Part shown: positions 7,467 to 14,512 of the stretch, piece after piece
Layout: every line of letters begins with the position of its first letter
Position numbering within the stretch: the first letter of the stretch is position 1
Assembly: GCA_017962235.1 (NCBI GenBank)
Contig: JAGCVS010000020.1
Coordinates: 1 to 50,528 of the forward strand
Length of the DNA stretch: 50,528 nt
Origin: Bacteroidales bacterium
Lineage (GTDB): Bacteria > Bacteroidota > Bacteroidia > Bacteroidales > UBA932
Direction: 5' to 3'
Program-made: the position numbers and the translations under genes
The notes under the pieces: generated by a model
Databases searched by the model: none
Told to the model about the DNA's origin: nothing
Seen by the model: the letters and a program-made list of their open reading frames with translations, nothing else

Positions 7467-8054
7467 TTATGATAGGTATTGAATAATTCCTTCGACGTGT
7501 AGCCTGACTATTGCTGCAGCTCCTTCTTCTGACTCCAGGAAGGCGACATCGTCCTGGTTGTCCATAAATAAGTTTTCTGTCAGGACTGCAGGGCAGCTGG
7601 TGTGGCGGAGAAGGTAGAAGTTCTCCTCGATGTCGGGGTCCCCATCTGTATAGTCCATCCTGAGTTTGTGGCCGGGCAGGTGCTCTGTCGCGGCTCGATA
7701 GAGGCTCGTTGCGAGCTCGTCTGCCCGTGTCTGGCCGGGAGTAGTGTAGCAACTCCAGCCTTGGGCGTTCACCCATTCTGAGCCGTTTCCTGCGGCGTTG
7801 ACGTGTATGGATATCAACAGTACCTGGTCACTGCCCAGCTGGCGACATATCTGGTTGGTCCGACGGCATCGCTCTGCTAGGGAGATGTCTTCCATCTCCG
7901 GAACGAGCAGCTGGGAATCCAGGCCGTTGCTCTTCAAACGCTGGTGGATCTGACTTGCTATATATCTATTATAGGCGAACTCGCGGAACAATCCATCTGG
8001 ACTTCGCTTCCCGGGAGTGTCAATGCCGTGGCCATTATCGAGGAGAATCTTCAT
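7467..8054 (-). CDS. N-acetylmuramoyl-L-alanine amidase (Amidase_3), endolysin-like
   Basis: 195 aa, a single catalytic domain without signal peptide. The zinc ligands and catalytic Glu of the Amidase_3 family are all visible: H9 in DNGHG, E25, H84 in SIHVNA and E160 in LTENLF. The enzyme cuts the amide bond between MurNAc and L-Ala of peptidoglycan. Lack of a signal peptide fits an endolysin that needs a holin, and holin- and spanin-like genes lie 1.4-2.1 kb away in the same cassette. Amidases of this type are also common cargo of small Bacteroidetes integrated cassettes. The enzyme call is strong; the lysis role is inferred. Confidence 0.82.
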   Translation of the reverse strand: MKILLDNGHGIDTPGKRSPDGLFREFAYNRYIASQIHQRLKSNGLDSQLLVPEMEDISLAERCRRTNQICRQLGSDQVLLISIHVNAAGNGSEWVNAQGWSCYTTPGQTRADELATSLYRAATEHLPGHKLRMDYTDGDPDIEENFYLLRHTSCPAVLTENLFMDNQDDVAFLESEEGAAAIVRLHVEGIIQYLS

Positions 8055-8111
8055 CTTGAGCAGGTTTAAGGTTGCTGCAAGATGGGGAGAATATGTGGTA
8101 ATCGCTATTGC

Positions 8112-8259
8112 CTATTATTTCCAATAGTATAGACGGGGAAGGTTTCTCCGGGGAGCCACAATTAACTAAAAGGCCGGGAGCCACAAGTCCAGTGGCGCTC
8201 CAGGCCCATCTATCTATACTTCTTCAAAATTTATAAAAGGAAGCCACAAAGAAGCCACA
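8112..8259. repeat. Cassette right-end region: AGCCACA repeats and hairpins
   Basis: Four direct copies of AGCCACA occur at 8154-8160, 8179-8185, 8242-8248 and 8253-8259. A long imperfect hairpin pairs 8172-8184 with 8192-8206, and a small inverted repeat CTATT...AATAG lies at 8112-8127. The region is between the amidase start and the tRNA-Asp terminator and holds no gene. Short repeats next to a tRNA 3' end resemble recombinase arm sites of an integrated element, but no recombinase is present. Confidence 0.4.
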
Positions 8260-8270
8260 TTTTGGAAAGC

Positions 8271-8303
8271 AAATGGCCTCACAGGTATCTGTAAGGCCAT
8301 TTT
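8271..8303 (-). terminator. Terminator of tRNA-Asp
   Basis: AAATGGCCT (8271-8279) pairs with AGGCCATTT (8294-8302), giving a 9-bp stem, with the loop partly pairing as well (ACAG/CTGT). It starts 4 bases after the 3' end of tRNA-Asp on the minus strand. Confidence 0.65.
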
Positions 8304-8306
8304 CAG

Positions 8307-8380
8307 CGGTGCGGACGAGACTCGAACTCGCGACCCCCGGCGTGACAGGCCGGTATTCTAACCAGCTGAACTACCGCACC
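8307..8380 (-). tRNA. tRNA-Asp (GTC)
   Basis: The minus strand folds into a complete cloverleaf. The acceptor GGTGCGG (8374-8380) pairs with CCGCACC (8308-8314), with G as discriminator at 8307. The D-arm is AGTTCAGCTGGTTAGA, the anticodon loop CTGTCAC gives GTC, and the T-arm contains GTTCGAGTC. The CCA end is not encoded. A near-perfect promoter lies at 8408-8438. The phage-like cassette begins just beyond its 3' end, a classic integration position. Confidence 0.95.
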
Positions 8381-8407
8381 AAGTGTTTGGTTTTCCAAAC
8401 GGGACTG

Positions 8408-8438
8408 CAAATATAGCCGTTAAATTTGATTATGCAAA
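8408..8438 (-). promoter_or_regulatory. Promoter of tRNA-Asp (Bacteroidetes type)
   Basis: On the minus strand, TTTG (8435-8438) and TATATTTG (8408-8415) are separated by exactly 19 bases, a perfect match to TTTG-N19-21-TAnnTTTG. The -33 box lies within the last codons of rsmD. Confidence 0.75.
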
Positions 8439-8972
8439 ACTTTTTCTAAAAAAGCTGAAGTGCACGTTTCCGTACCGTTTCTCCTTTATAAAGCAGGGCT
8501 CTGAAGAGAAGTTGTGGTCGGCGCCGTGCTCCAGGATAAACCAGCCGTCATCGGCCAGAAAACCGGCTCCCAACACCTTTGAGGGAAGGTTCTCAAGTCC
8601 TTCAAGGGCGTATGGCGGGTCTGCGAAAACCAAGTTGAAGCTCTTGGTGCAGATGCCGATAAAGTCGAACACGTTGTGGCGTACGACCTGCATGCCGGCA
8701 ATGCCCAGTGCTGCCGCCGTCCTTTTTATGAAACCGGCGTTCGCGGGATTCATTTCCACCGCCACGATGTCGCCGCAGCCGCGGGAGGCCATCTCGTAGC
8801 TGATGCTGCCGGTGCCGGCAAACAAATCCAGAAAGACGGTGTCTTCAAAATCTATCATCCCGGCCAGGATGTTGAACAGCCCCTCCTTTGCAAAGTCGGT
8901 GGTGGGCCGTGCAGCATAGCCGGCAGGCGGGTTGATGCTCTTGCCGCGAAGTGTGCCAGATATTATCCTCAT
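8430..8972 (-). CDS. rsmD: 16S rRNA (guanine(966)-N2)-methyltransferase RsmD
   Basis: 180 aa from the chosen start. It begins MRIISGTLRGK, the standard RsmD N-terminus, then has RPTTD, the SAM-binding motif DLFAGTGSISYE and the N6-adenine-type catalytic motif DPPY. It methylates G966 of 16S rRNA in the small subunit. An upstream start at 8987 would lie inside the terminator hairpin of the preceding gene, so 8972 is preferred. Its 3' end overlaps the tRNA-Asp promoter. Confidence 0.92.
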   Translation of the reverse strand: MRIISGTLRGKSINPPAGYAARPTTDFAKEGLFNILAGMIDFEDTVFLDLFAGTGSISYEMASRGCGDIVAVEMNPANAGFIKRTAAALGIAGMQVVRHNVFDFIGICTKSFNLVFADPPYALEGLENLPSKVLGAGFLADDGWFILEHGADHNFSSEPCFIKEKRYGNVHFSFFRKSFA

Positions 8973-8985
8973 AATCCTTACAAAC

Positions 8986-9013
8986 AAAAAACTGCCCGCG
9001 AAAGGCAGTTTTT
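8986..9013 (-). terminator. Terminator between the 9039 gene and rsmD
   Basis: AAAAACTGCC (8987-8996) pairs perfectly with GGCAGTTTTT (9004-9013) around a 7-base loop. On the minus strand it ends the transcript of the gene at 9039-9647. Confidence 0.7.
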
Positions 9014-9038
9014 GTGAAACTCCGAAGCGCGGCGGGAA

Positions 9039-9647
9039 TTACTCCCAGTTGCCGGCGTTGTTGTTGGGGTTCTCTATGCTGCCCACCTGGAGGCCGGGAT
9101 AGCGGTCTGTGTCGGTGCGCTCGTAAACGAGGTTGACCAGCAGCTGATGGTCCATGCCGTTGAGCAGGGAAACATAGGGCACCTGAGCCTCGAACAGGGG
9201 AACATCCACACCGGAAACCTCCTTGATGGTGGAGTGCATGCGAATGGTGTCACCGTCTGTGAAGGGGATGAATTTGAGGTCTTCTGCCTTGAAGTCGGGC
9301 CTGTTCTTGAGCAGGGTATCCCTTACGGGTATCTCGATAGCCTCGCGCTTTACAAGATTCTTTGCAACTGCGATGGAGTCATCCATGGAACCGATGGAAC
9401 GGATAACTGTCATCTTGCCGTTGTTGTAGAAATCAACCAGGGAGTCGATGCTCGGGGCAAATTTGCCGTTAACGTTCTTGTAAGCAACCTGCAGGGTGCG
9501 GATGTCTTTGAGCTTGACGATGGCTGCTGCCTCGCGGATAGCCTTCTCTTTGTTGAACTTGACGGGCTGCATCACACTCTTGAAAATCAGGAACACCAGC
9601 AACAGGATGATGATGGGGAATACGATGTAAGTGAGAACCTTTTTCAT
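9039..9647 (-). CDS. Conserved Bacteroidales membrane-anchored protein, unknown function
   Basis: 202 aa. One N-terminal membrane segment (about residues 4-23, MKKVLTYIVFP then Ile/Leu-rich) is followed by a soluble domain of about 175 residues, probably periplasmic. It has helical KEKAIREAAAIVKLKDIRTL and a polar C-terminus ending PNNNAGNWE. Start Met17 of the open frame (9647) is chosen because it gives a normal Lys-Lys signal-anchor. The pattern of one anchor followed by an amphipathic helix resembles pilin-like proteins, but no cleavage motif is seen. I believe it is a Bacteroidales-specific family without assigned function. Confidence 0.6.
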   Translation of the reverse strand: MKKVLTYIVFPIIILLLVFLIFKSVMQPVKFNKEKAIREAAAIVKLKDIRTLQVAYKNVNGKFAPSIDSLVDFYNNGKMTVIRSIGSMDDSIAVAKNLVKREAIEIPVRDTLLKNRPDFKAEDLKFIPFTDGDTIRMHSTIKEVSGVDVPLFEAQVPYVSLLNGMDHQLLVNLVYERTDTDRYPGLQVGSIENPNNNAGNWE

Positions 9648-9731
9648 ATTTAAGTTTTGTATTATTATTCGATCGGCAATCAAATTAATTGTCAAAAGTA
9701 AAAATAATATTTAGTGCTTGCAAGATATTTT

Positions 9732-9739
9732 TAAATTTG
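9732..9739 (+). promoter_or_regulatory. Probable -7 element of the nrnA operon
   Basis: TAAATTTG matches TAnnTTTG exactly, 23 bases before the nrnA start. A weaker -33 match (TTTA at 9710-9713) lies 18 bases upstream. Confidence 0.45.
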
Positions 9740-9762
9740 CAGTTAGAAACAATTTGCAGTAA

Positions 9763-10794
9763 ATGCGGGTCGTGGTTGCTGAAGATAGGCTTAATGGGCT
9801 GATTCAGAGGAGTTCAAATGTCGTTTTGTTTGGGCATGAGAACCCCGATGGCGATTCCATTGGCAGTTGCATGGCAATGTACCGTTACCTAGAGGGGCTT
9901 GGCAGGCGCGCACACATCATTATCAACAGCCGCTTGCCGGAGTATTTCAGCTTCCTGATACCGGAAGGAGTTGTATCGTACTATACGGAAGCGCCTGAAG
10001 ATTGTGAGCGTCTGGTGGCCGGTGCAGACCTGCTGGTGTTCCTTGACATGAACGGTGCGGACCGAGCCGGCGGTGTAGCAAAGGCGGTGGAGAAGGCCCG
10101 CAAGGGGGATGTAAAACCCGCCATGGTCCTCATAGACCATCATCTCAACCCAAAGGCAGAGGAGTTTGACATTGTGATTTCCGATACGGAGGTGTCATCT
10201 GCCTGCGAACTGCTCTATCAGGTGCTGCTCTCGCAGCCCGGTGTGGCCGGCGATGTAAACAAGCTCTCCCTGGAGTGCGCTAAGGCTCTTTTCACAGGCA
10301 TTCTGACGGACACCAACAACTTTGCCAACAGCGTGTACCCGTCCACTTACATGGCGGTGTCCGCACTGCAGGGCAGAGGGGTGGACCGCGACGCGATCTT
10401 CAACCATGTGTTCCGCTCTTATTCGCAGCAGCGGATGCGGCTCATGGGCCACATGCTGCAGGACAACATGCGCTGCATCGCCCACGGCGTGGCGTATTTC
10501 ACCTTGAGCCGTCGTACCAAAGAAGAGTTCGGCTTTGTGAAGGGCGACAGCGAAGGCTTTGTGAATCTGCCGCTTGCCATAAAGGATATTAAAATGACAG
10601 CCTTCTTCACGGAAGAGGAAGACTACATAAAAGTGTCCCTTCGCAGTAAGGGCGACATAGATGTAAACGAGTTCTCCCGCAGGTATTGCAACGGCGGGGG
10701 GCACAGGAATGCCTCCGGCGGCCGTCTGTATATGCCTATGGAAGAGGTTCCTGCATATTTTGAGAGCAAGGTAAACGAGTATTTCGCCGGATGA
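9763..10794 (+). CDS. DHH/DHHA1 phosphoesterase, NrnA-like (oligoribonuclease / pAp phosphatase)
   Basis: 343 aa. The N-terminal DHH domain shows H25, D29 and D31 in FGHENPDGDSIG, an aspartate in VFLDMNGAD, and the DHH signature IDHHLN near 124-129. The C-terminal DHHA1 domain has the substrate-binding GGGHRNASGG near residue 310-320. NrnA-type enzymes degrade short RNA oligomers and dephosphorylate pAp in the cytoplasm using Mn2+. Its stop overlaps the next start by 4 bases (ATGA), so it leads a three-gene operon with two FKBP lipoproteins, a common Bacteroidales arrangement. Confidence 0.88.
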   Translation: MRVVVAEDRLNGLIQRSSNVVLFGHENPDGDSIGSCMAMYRYLEGLGRRAHIIINSRLPEYFSFLIPEGVVSYYTEAPEDCERLVAGADLLVFLDMNGADRAGGVAKAVEKARKGDVKPAMVLIDHHLNPKAEEFDIVISDTEVSSACELLYQVLLSQPGVAGDVNKLSLECAKALFTGILTDTNNFANSVYPSTYMAVSALQGRGVDRDAIFNHVFRSYSQQRMRLMGHMLQDNMRCIAHGVAYFTLSRRTKEEFGFVKGDSEGFVNLPLAIKDIKMTAFFTEEEDYIKVSLRSKGDIDVNEFSRRYCNGGGHRNASGGRLYMPMEEVPAYFESKVNEYFAG

Positions 10795-11255
10795 AAAAGG
10801 TGTTTTTCATATTGATTCTGGCAACATTGTTGTACGGTTGTGAGAACGAACTGGCCAACACGGCCGTGTCGCAGGACGAGAAGATAACCAAGTTCATCGA
10901 GTCCAAGTATGCGGAGTCCAAGGTGGTATTCAACAACGGCGTGAACAGGATTGTGCTGGAAGAGGGTGACGGCAGCTGCTTTGCCGCCCCCGGCGACCTG
11001 GTGGATTTTACTTATGTGGGATACCCCTTCAGCGGCAGCATCGGCAGCCCGTTTACCCGCGGCGACATGCAGGCGCACCTGAGCAGCGACGAGATGATAT
11101 CGGGTCTGGTATACGGGATGGAGGGAATGTGCCCGGGAGAGAAGGCCTATATAATCTTCTCCTGCAAATATGGCTATGACCGGTCGGTGGCCGGGGTCGG
11201 ACGTGACCAGGCCTTGGTTTTTGAAGTTTTTATGAATGATATTGATCAGGAATAA
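10791..11255 (+). CDS. FKBP-type peptidyl-prolyl isomerase-like lipoprotein, single domain
   Basis: 154 aa. The lipoprotein signal ends in LLYG-C17. One FKBP-like domain covers about residues 55-150: GDLVDFTYVG, then SGLVYGMEGMCPGEKAYIIF, then YGYDRS and LVFEVFM. These correspond to the FKBP core strands, the G-F/M-x-E-x-L-x-G-M loop and the final strand. Such proteins assist folding in the periplasm or at the outer membrane. Several aromatic pocket residues are poorly conserved, so isomerase activity is uncertain. It overlaps its neighbours by 4 bases and 1 base. Confidence 0.75.
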   Translation: MKKVFFILILATLLYGCENELANTAVSQDEKITKFIESKYAESKVVFNNGVNRIVLEEGDGSCFAAPGDLVDFTYVGYPFSGSIGSPFTRGDMQAHLSSDEMISGLVYGMEGMCPGEKAYIIFSCKYGYDRSVAGVGRDQALVFEVFMNDIDQE

Positions 11256-12295
11256 TGCGTAAGACGATAACAATAGCGGCAGTTCTGGCGGCCATCTGCA
11301 TGGCGGCCCTCTCATGCGCGAAATATGTGTCTGAAGATAACCTTACGGCGCAGAAACGCATCCGCGAAGCCTGGATGAGAGTCAATCTGGGACGGGAGCT
11401 GGAGGCTGACGAGAACGGAATATACATACTTGAAAAGACTGTGGGCACGGGCGCTGCCATAGGCGATACCGCATACTGTCTGCTGGATTATTCCTCGCGT
11501 GACCTGGACGGTAATTACACTAAATACACCTCGGCGGAGCTGGCCAAGCGGATGGGTAAATACAACCCTACCAAATACTACTGTCCCGAGATTGTACAGA
11601 TGGGCAACTTTGCCATGTATACCCCTGTGGAGAATCTGATCAAGACTCTGAACGGCGGCGGGTCTGCGAGCTTCCTGCTCCCTCCTGAAGCCACCACATA
11701 CGATTATCCCAAGGACCTTCAGAAGTATTATAAATCCAACGGCAAAGACGGCACAAAGCCTGCCGCAAGCGAGAATTATCTGTACGACCTCAAGGTGGTG
11801 GAGGTGATAGACGATATCTACAAATATCAGATAGACAAGCTGGAGGATTATTCCAAGAAGAACTATTTCGGCATTGACTCTCTTGAGAAAGGTTTCTACT
11901 TCCGCAAGTTAAAGATCAACTCTGTGGAGAATGACACCATTGTGCCGGGGACTTCCGTAAAAGTGAATTATGTGGGGAAGCTGCTGGACGGCTTCTGCTT
12001 TGACACAAATATACAGGATACCGCAAAGGTTTATGGCCTGTACAGCCTGGGTAAGAAATACGAATCGCTCTCAGTTACATATCAGAAGAACGGTTATTCC
12101 CTTGGAGACAACGGTGAGAAGAATTTCAGCACCGATGTAATCAGAGGCTTCTCCATGGCTGTGGGCCGGATGAAATACGGAGAGCAGGCGGTCGCATTCT
12201 TCTGGTCGCCGCTGGCATACGGCTCCAAGTCTTCTGACTCCTATCCGGCTTACGCGCCGATGTGTTTCTTCCTGGAAGTCCAGAATAAAGAGTAA
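11255..12295 (+). CDS. Two-domain FKBP-like lipoprotein (GldI/PpiA-like)
   Basis: 346 aa. The lipoprotein signal ends in AALS-C21. Two FKBP-like units are visible. Residues about 60-185 (GTGAAIGDTAYCLLDY ... LIKTLNGGGSASFLLPP) look degenerate. Residues about 222-342 (VPGTSVKVNYVGKLLDG ... VIRGFSMAVGRMKYGEQAVAFF ... LAYG) are closer to a working FKBP domain. It probably acts on outer-membrane or secreted proteins. The stop of the preceding gene and this start share a base (TAATG). A strong terminator follows at 12298. Confidence 0.78.
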   Translation: MRKTITIAAVLAAICMAALSCAKYVSEDNLTAQKRIREAWMRVNLGRELEADENGIYILEKTVGTGAAIGDTAYCLLDYSSRDLDGNYTKYTSAELAKRMGKYNPTKYYCPEIVQMGNFAMYTPVENLIKTLNGGGSASFLLPPEATTYDYPKDLQKYYKSNGKDGTKPAASENYLYDLKVVEVIDDIYKYQIDKLEDYSKKNYFGIDSLEKGFYFRKLKINSVENDTIVPGTSVKVNYVGKLLDGFCFDTNIQDTAKVYGLYSLGKKYESLSVTYQKNGYSLGDNGEKNFSTDVIRGFSMAVGRMKYGEQAVAFFWSPLAYGSKSSDSYPAYAPMCFFLEVQNKE

Positions 12296-12297
12296 AG

Positions 12298-12327
12298 AAA
12301 ACGGCCTCCTTTGCGGGAGGCCGTTTT
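12298..12327. terminator. Bidirectional terminator between FKBP operon and fba
   Basis: AAAACGGCCTCC (12298-12309) pairs perfectly with GGAGGCCGTTTT (12316-12327), giving a 12-bp stem with a 6-base loop. It serves both convergent genes. Confidence 0.8.
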
Positions 12328-12346
12328 CTATATCAGCAGGAGATTA

Positions 12347-13348
12347 TTACTCTGCCTTGCCGTCTGAACCAAGCACATTCACAATCTTGTGGATGTAAAG
12401 TTTCTTCATGTTGTCGCGTGCGGGACCCAGATATTTGCGGGGGTCAAACTCGGCGGGCTTCTCGTCGAATACGCGGCGGACTGCTGCGGTCATTGCCAGA
12501 CGGGAGTCGGAGTCGATGTTGATCTTGCAAACTGCACTCTTGGCTGCCTTGCGGAGCTGTTCCTCGGGGATGCCGACAGCTGCCTGGAGCTTGCCGCCGT
12601 GAGCGTTGATGGTGTCAACCTCGTCCTGAGGAACGGAAGAAGAGCCGTGGAGCACGATGGGGAAGCCGGGGAGCTGCTTCTCTACGCCTTCGAGCACGTC
12701 GAATGCCAGCGGCGGGGGAACCAGACGGCCGGTCTTGGGATCCAGGGTGCACTGCTCCGGTTTGAACTTGTATGCGCCGTGGGAAGTACCGATGGAGATT
12801 GCGAGGGAGTCGCAACCGGTCTTGCTTACGAAATCTACAACCTCTTCAGGCTTGGTGTAGTGGGATTCCTCTGCGGATACCTCATCCTCTACGCCTGCCA
12901 GCACGCCGAGCTCAGCCTCTACGGTAACGTCAAACTGATGTGCGTATTCAACAACCTTCTTGGTGAGGGCTACGTTCTCATCGTAAGGGAGGGAAGAGCC
13001 GTCTATCATTACAGAAGAGAAACCAAAGTCTACGCAGCTCTTGCAAGTCTCAAAGCTGTCACCGTGATCCAGGTGGAGGCAGATCTGGGGTTTCTCCCAG
13101 CCGAGTTCCTTTGCATATTCAACAGCACCCTGAGCCATGTAGCGAAGCAGGGTCTGGTTTGCGTATGCGCGAGCGCCCTTGCTCACCTGCAGGATAACGG
13201 GGCTCTTGGTCTCTGCAGCAGCCATGATTATGGCCTGCAGCTGCTCCATATTGTTAAAATTGAAAGCGGGGATTGCATATCCGCCGTCGATAGCCTTGGC
13301 AAACATCTCACGGGTGTTGACGAGGCCCAATTCTTTGTAAGAAACCAT
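12347..13348 (-). CDS. fba: Class II fructose-bisphosphate aldolase
   Basis: 333 aa, normal for class II B enzymes. Metal and active-site motifs are clear: NFNNMEQ near the start, the zinc region CLHLDHGDS near residues 89-97, EAELGVLAG, SIGTSHGAYK and VLHGSSS. It cleaves fructose 1,6-bisphosphate to DHAP and glyceraldehyde 3-phosphate in the cytoplasm (glycolysis/gluconeogenesis). It is a single-gene unit, divergent from gmk. A TAAATTTG element on the minus strand (13399-13406) may be its -7 box. A long open frame on the opposite strand is a shadow. Confidence 0.95.
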   Translation of the reverse strand: MVSYKELGLVNTREMFAKAIDGGYAIPAFNFNNMEQLQAIIMAAAETKSPVILQVSKGARAYANQTLLRYMAQGAVEYAKELGWEKPQICLHLDHGDSFETCKSCVDFGFSSVMIDGSSLPYDENVALTKKVVEYAHQFDVTVEAELGVLAGVEDEVSAEESHYTKPEEVVDFVSKTGCDSLAISIGTSHGAYKFKPEQCTLDPKTGRLVPPPLAFDVLEGVEKQLPGFPIVLHGSSSVPQDEVDTINAHGGKLQAAVGIPEEQLRKAAKSAVCKINIDSDSRLAMTAAVRRVFDEKPAEFDPRKYLGPARDNMKKLYIHKIVNVLGSDGKAE

Positions 13349-13417
13349 AGTTTGAATTATTTGTTTTGACTTATGTTAATTGTCGTTTTCAGAGCACGCA
13401 AATTTAGTTAAAAATCT

Positions 13418-13425
13418 TAATTTTG
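13418..13425 (+). promoter_or_regulatory. -7 element in front of gmk
   Basis: TAATTTTG matches TAnnTTTG and ends 4 bases before the gmk start codon, which would give a nearly leaderless mRNA. No good -33 TTTG is seen at the right distance. Confidence 0.4.
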
Positions 13426-13429
13426 CTTT

Positions 13430-13987
13430 ATGAAACGGAAAGTAATAATTTTTTCAGCACCCTCCGGCTCCGGCAAGAGCACAGTGGTGAATCACCTGAT
13501 GGGCAAATGCCCAGAACTGGAGCTCTCCATAAGCGCCACATCGCGTGCCCCGCGCGGCACAGAACAGAACGGAGTAGAGTACTATTTCCTCACCAACGAA
13601 GAGTTCGAGCGCCGTATTGCAGCCGATGAGTTCGTGGAATACGAGCAGGTTTACAAGGGCGTTTATTACGGCACCCTGAAGAGCGAGCTGGAGCGCATCT
13701 GGGCCGCCGGCCACATCATCGCCTTTGACGTCGATGTGAAGGGAGGCGTCCACCTCAAACAGATCTTTGGCGACGACGCCCTTTCCGTATTCATCAAGGC
13801 ACCGTCGGTTGAGGTTTTGCGCGAGCGTCTTATAAAGCGCGCCACCGATTCGCCGGAGGCGATTGCTGAACGCGTTGCAAAGGCCACCGCAGAGCTGGAA
13901 TATGAGCCGCAGTTCGACTATGTGCTGGTGAACGACGATCTGGCCACCTGTCTGGCAGAGGCGGAAGGGCTGCTGGACAAATACTGA
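13430..13987 (+). CDS. gmk: Guanylate kinase
   Basis: 185 aa. It opens MKRKVIIFSAPSGSGKST with the P-loop (SAPSGSGKST), then has the GMP-binding SISATSRAPRGTEQNG and EYYFLT, YEQVYKGVYYGT, and FDVDVKGG. It phosphorylates GMP to GDP. Length and C-terminus (ending GLLDKY) are normal for the family. Its UGA stop (13985-13987) is in the same frame as the following nadD sequence. Confidence 0.96.
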   Translation: MKRKVIIFSAPSGSGKSTVVNHLMGKCPELELSISATSRAPRGTEQNGVEYYFLTNEEFERRIAADEFVEYEQVYKGVYYGTLKSELERIWAAGHIIAFDVDVKGGVHLKQIFGDDALSVFIKAPSVEVLRERLIKRATDSPEAIAERVAKATAELEYEPQFDYVLVNDDLATCLAEAEGLLDKY

Positions 13988-14512
13988 ACTTCCCGCCGCC
14001 GGGTCGCGCTTTACTTTGGTACTTTCAACCCGATGCACGCCGGTCATCTGGCCATCCTGCGTCATCTCTGCGCCGCCGGTTTCGATGCGGTGCGGATGGT
14101 GGTATCTCCGGAAAGCCCGTTCAAGCGCGGCAGCGATGACACCGCGGAGCGTCGTTTGGAAGCGGTCCGTGCCAAGGTGGCGGAGCTGGGCCTGCCGGTT
14201 GAAGTGTCCGATGTGGAGTTCGGCCTGCCCAAGCCCAACTATACTGTAAATACCCTGCGCGCGCTCAGCGAGGCGGAGCCGGACACCGACTTTGTGATAG
14301 CGATGGGCGCCGACAACATCGCCGGCATAGAGCGCTGGCGGGAGTGGAAAGAGATTGTGGATAATTATGAAATCTGGGTTTACCCGCGCAAAGGATATAA
14401 TGTGGAAGAGAAGTGCCGCGAGCTGGGTGTGCGATATATAGACGCCCCGCTCGTGAACGTCTCTTCTACCGAAATCCGTGAGGGAAAGGCCGATAAAGAT
14501 TTGATGATATGA
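13988..14512 (+). CDS. nadD: Nicotinate-nucleotide adenylyltransferase NadD, start codon missing
   Basis: The conserved NadD N-terminus VALYFGTFNPMHAGH is encoded from 14003, and the rest follows (SPFKRG, ADNIAGIERWREW, YPRKGY, and VSSTEIR near the end). NadD adenylates nicotinate mononucleotide in NAD synthesis. The oddity is that between the gmk UGA (13985-13987) and 14033 there is no AUG, GUG, UUG, CUG or other near-cognate codon in frame. The first AUG (14033) lies inside the nucleotide-binding motif and would drop GTFNP. So either the start is created by a base error or strain variation, or the protein is made by readthrough as a Gmk-NadD fusion. The interval given is the conserved coding extent. 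It overlaps the next gene by 4 bases. Confidence 0.8.
   Translation, partial: TSRRRVALYFGTFNPMHAGHLAILRHLCAAGFDAVRMVVSPESPFKRGSDDTAERRLEAVRAKVAELGLPVEVSDVEFGLPKPNYTVNTLRALSEAEPDTDFVIAMGADNIAGIERWREWKEIVDNYEIWVYPRKGYNVEEKCRELGVRYIDAPLVNVSSTEIREGKADKDLMI

Noticed and set aside
402-8125. Possible attachment-site pair (TGCTTATTAT near 402 and TGCCTATTAT near 8110)
   Set aside because: Only about 10 of 12 bases agree, neither lies in the tRNA, and AT-rich words of this length occur by chance.
12389-13369. 326-aa open frame antisense to fba
   Set aside because: It lies wholly opposite a certain aldolase gene, is Cys/Val/Leu-rich and has no family features, as expected for the reverse frame of a GC-rich gene.
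13985-13987. UGA read as an amino acid (alternative genetic code) to join gmk and nadD
   Set aside because: UGA serves as a normal stop in ATGA overlaps elsewhere (nrnA/FKBP, holin/spanin, nadD/rluA, AGCS/argS), so genome-wide recoding is excluded. Local readthrough remains open.
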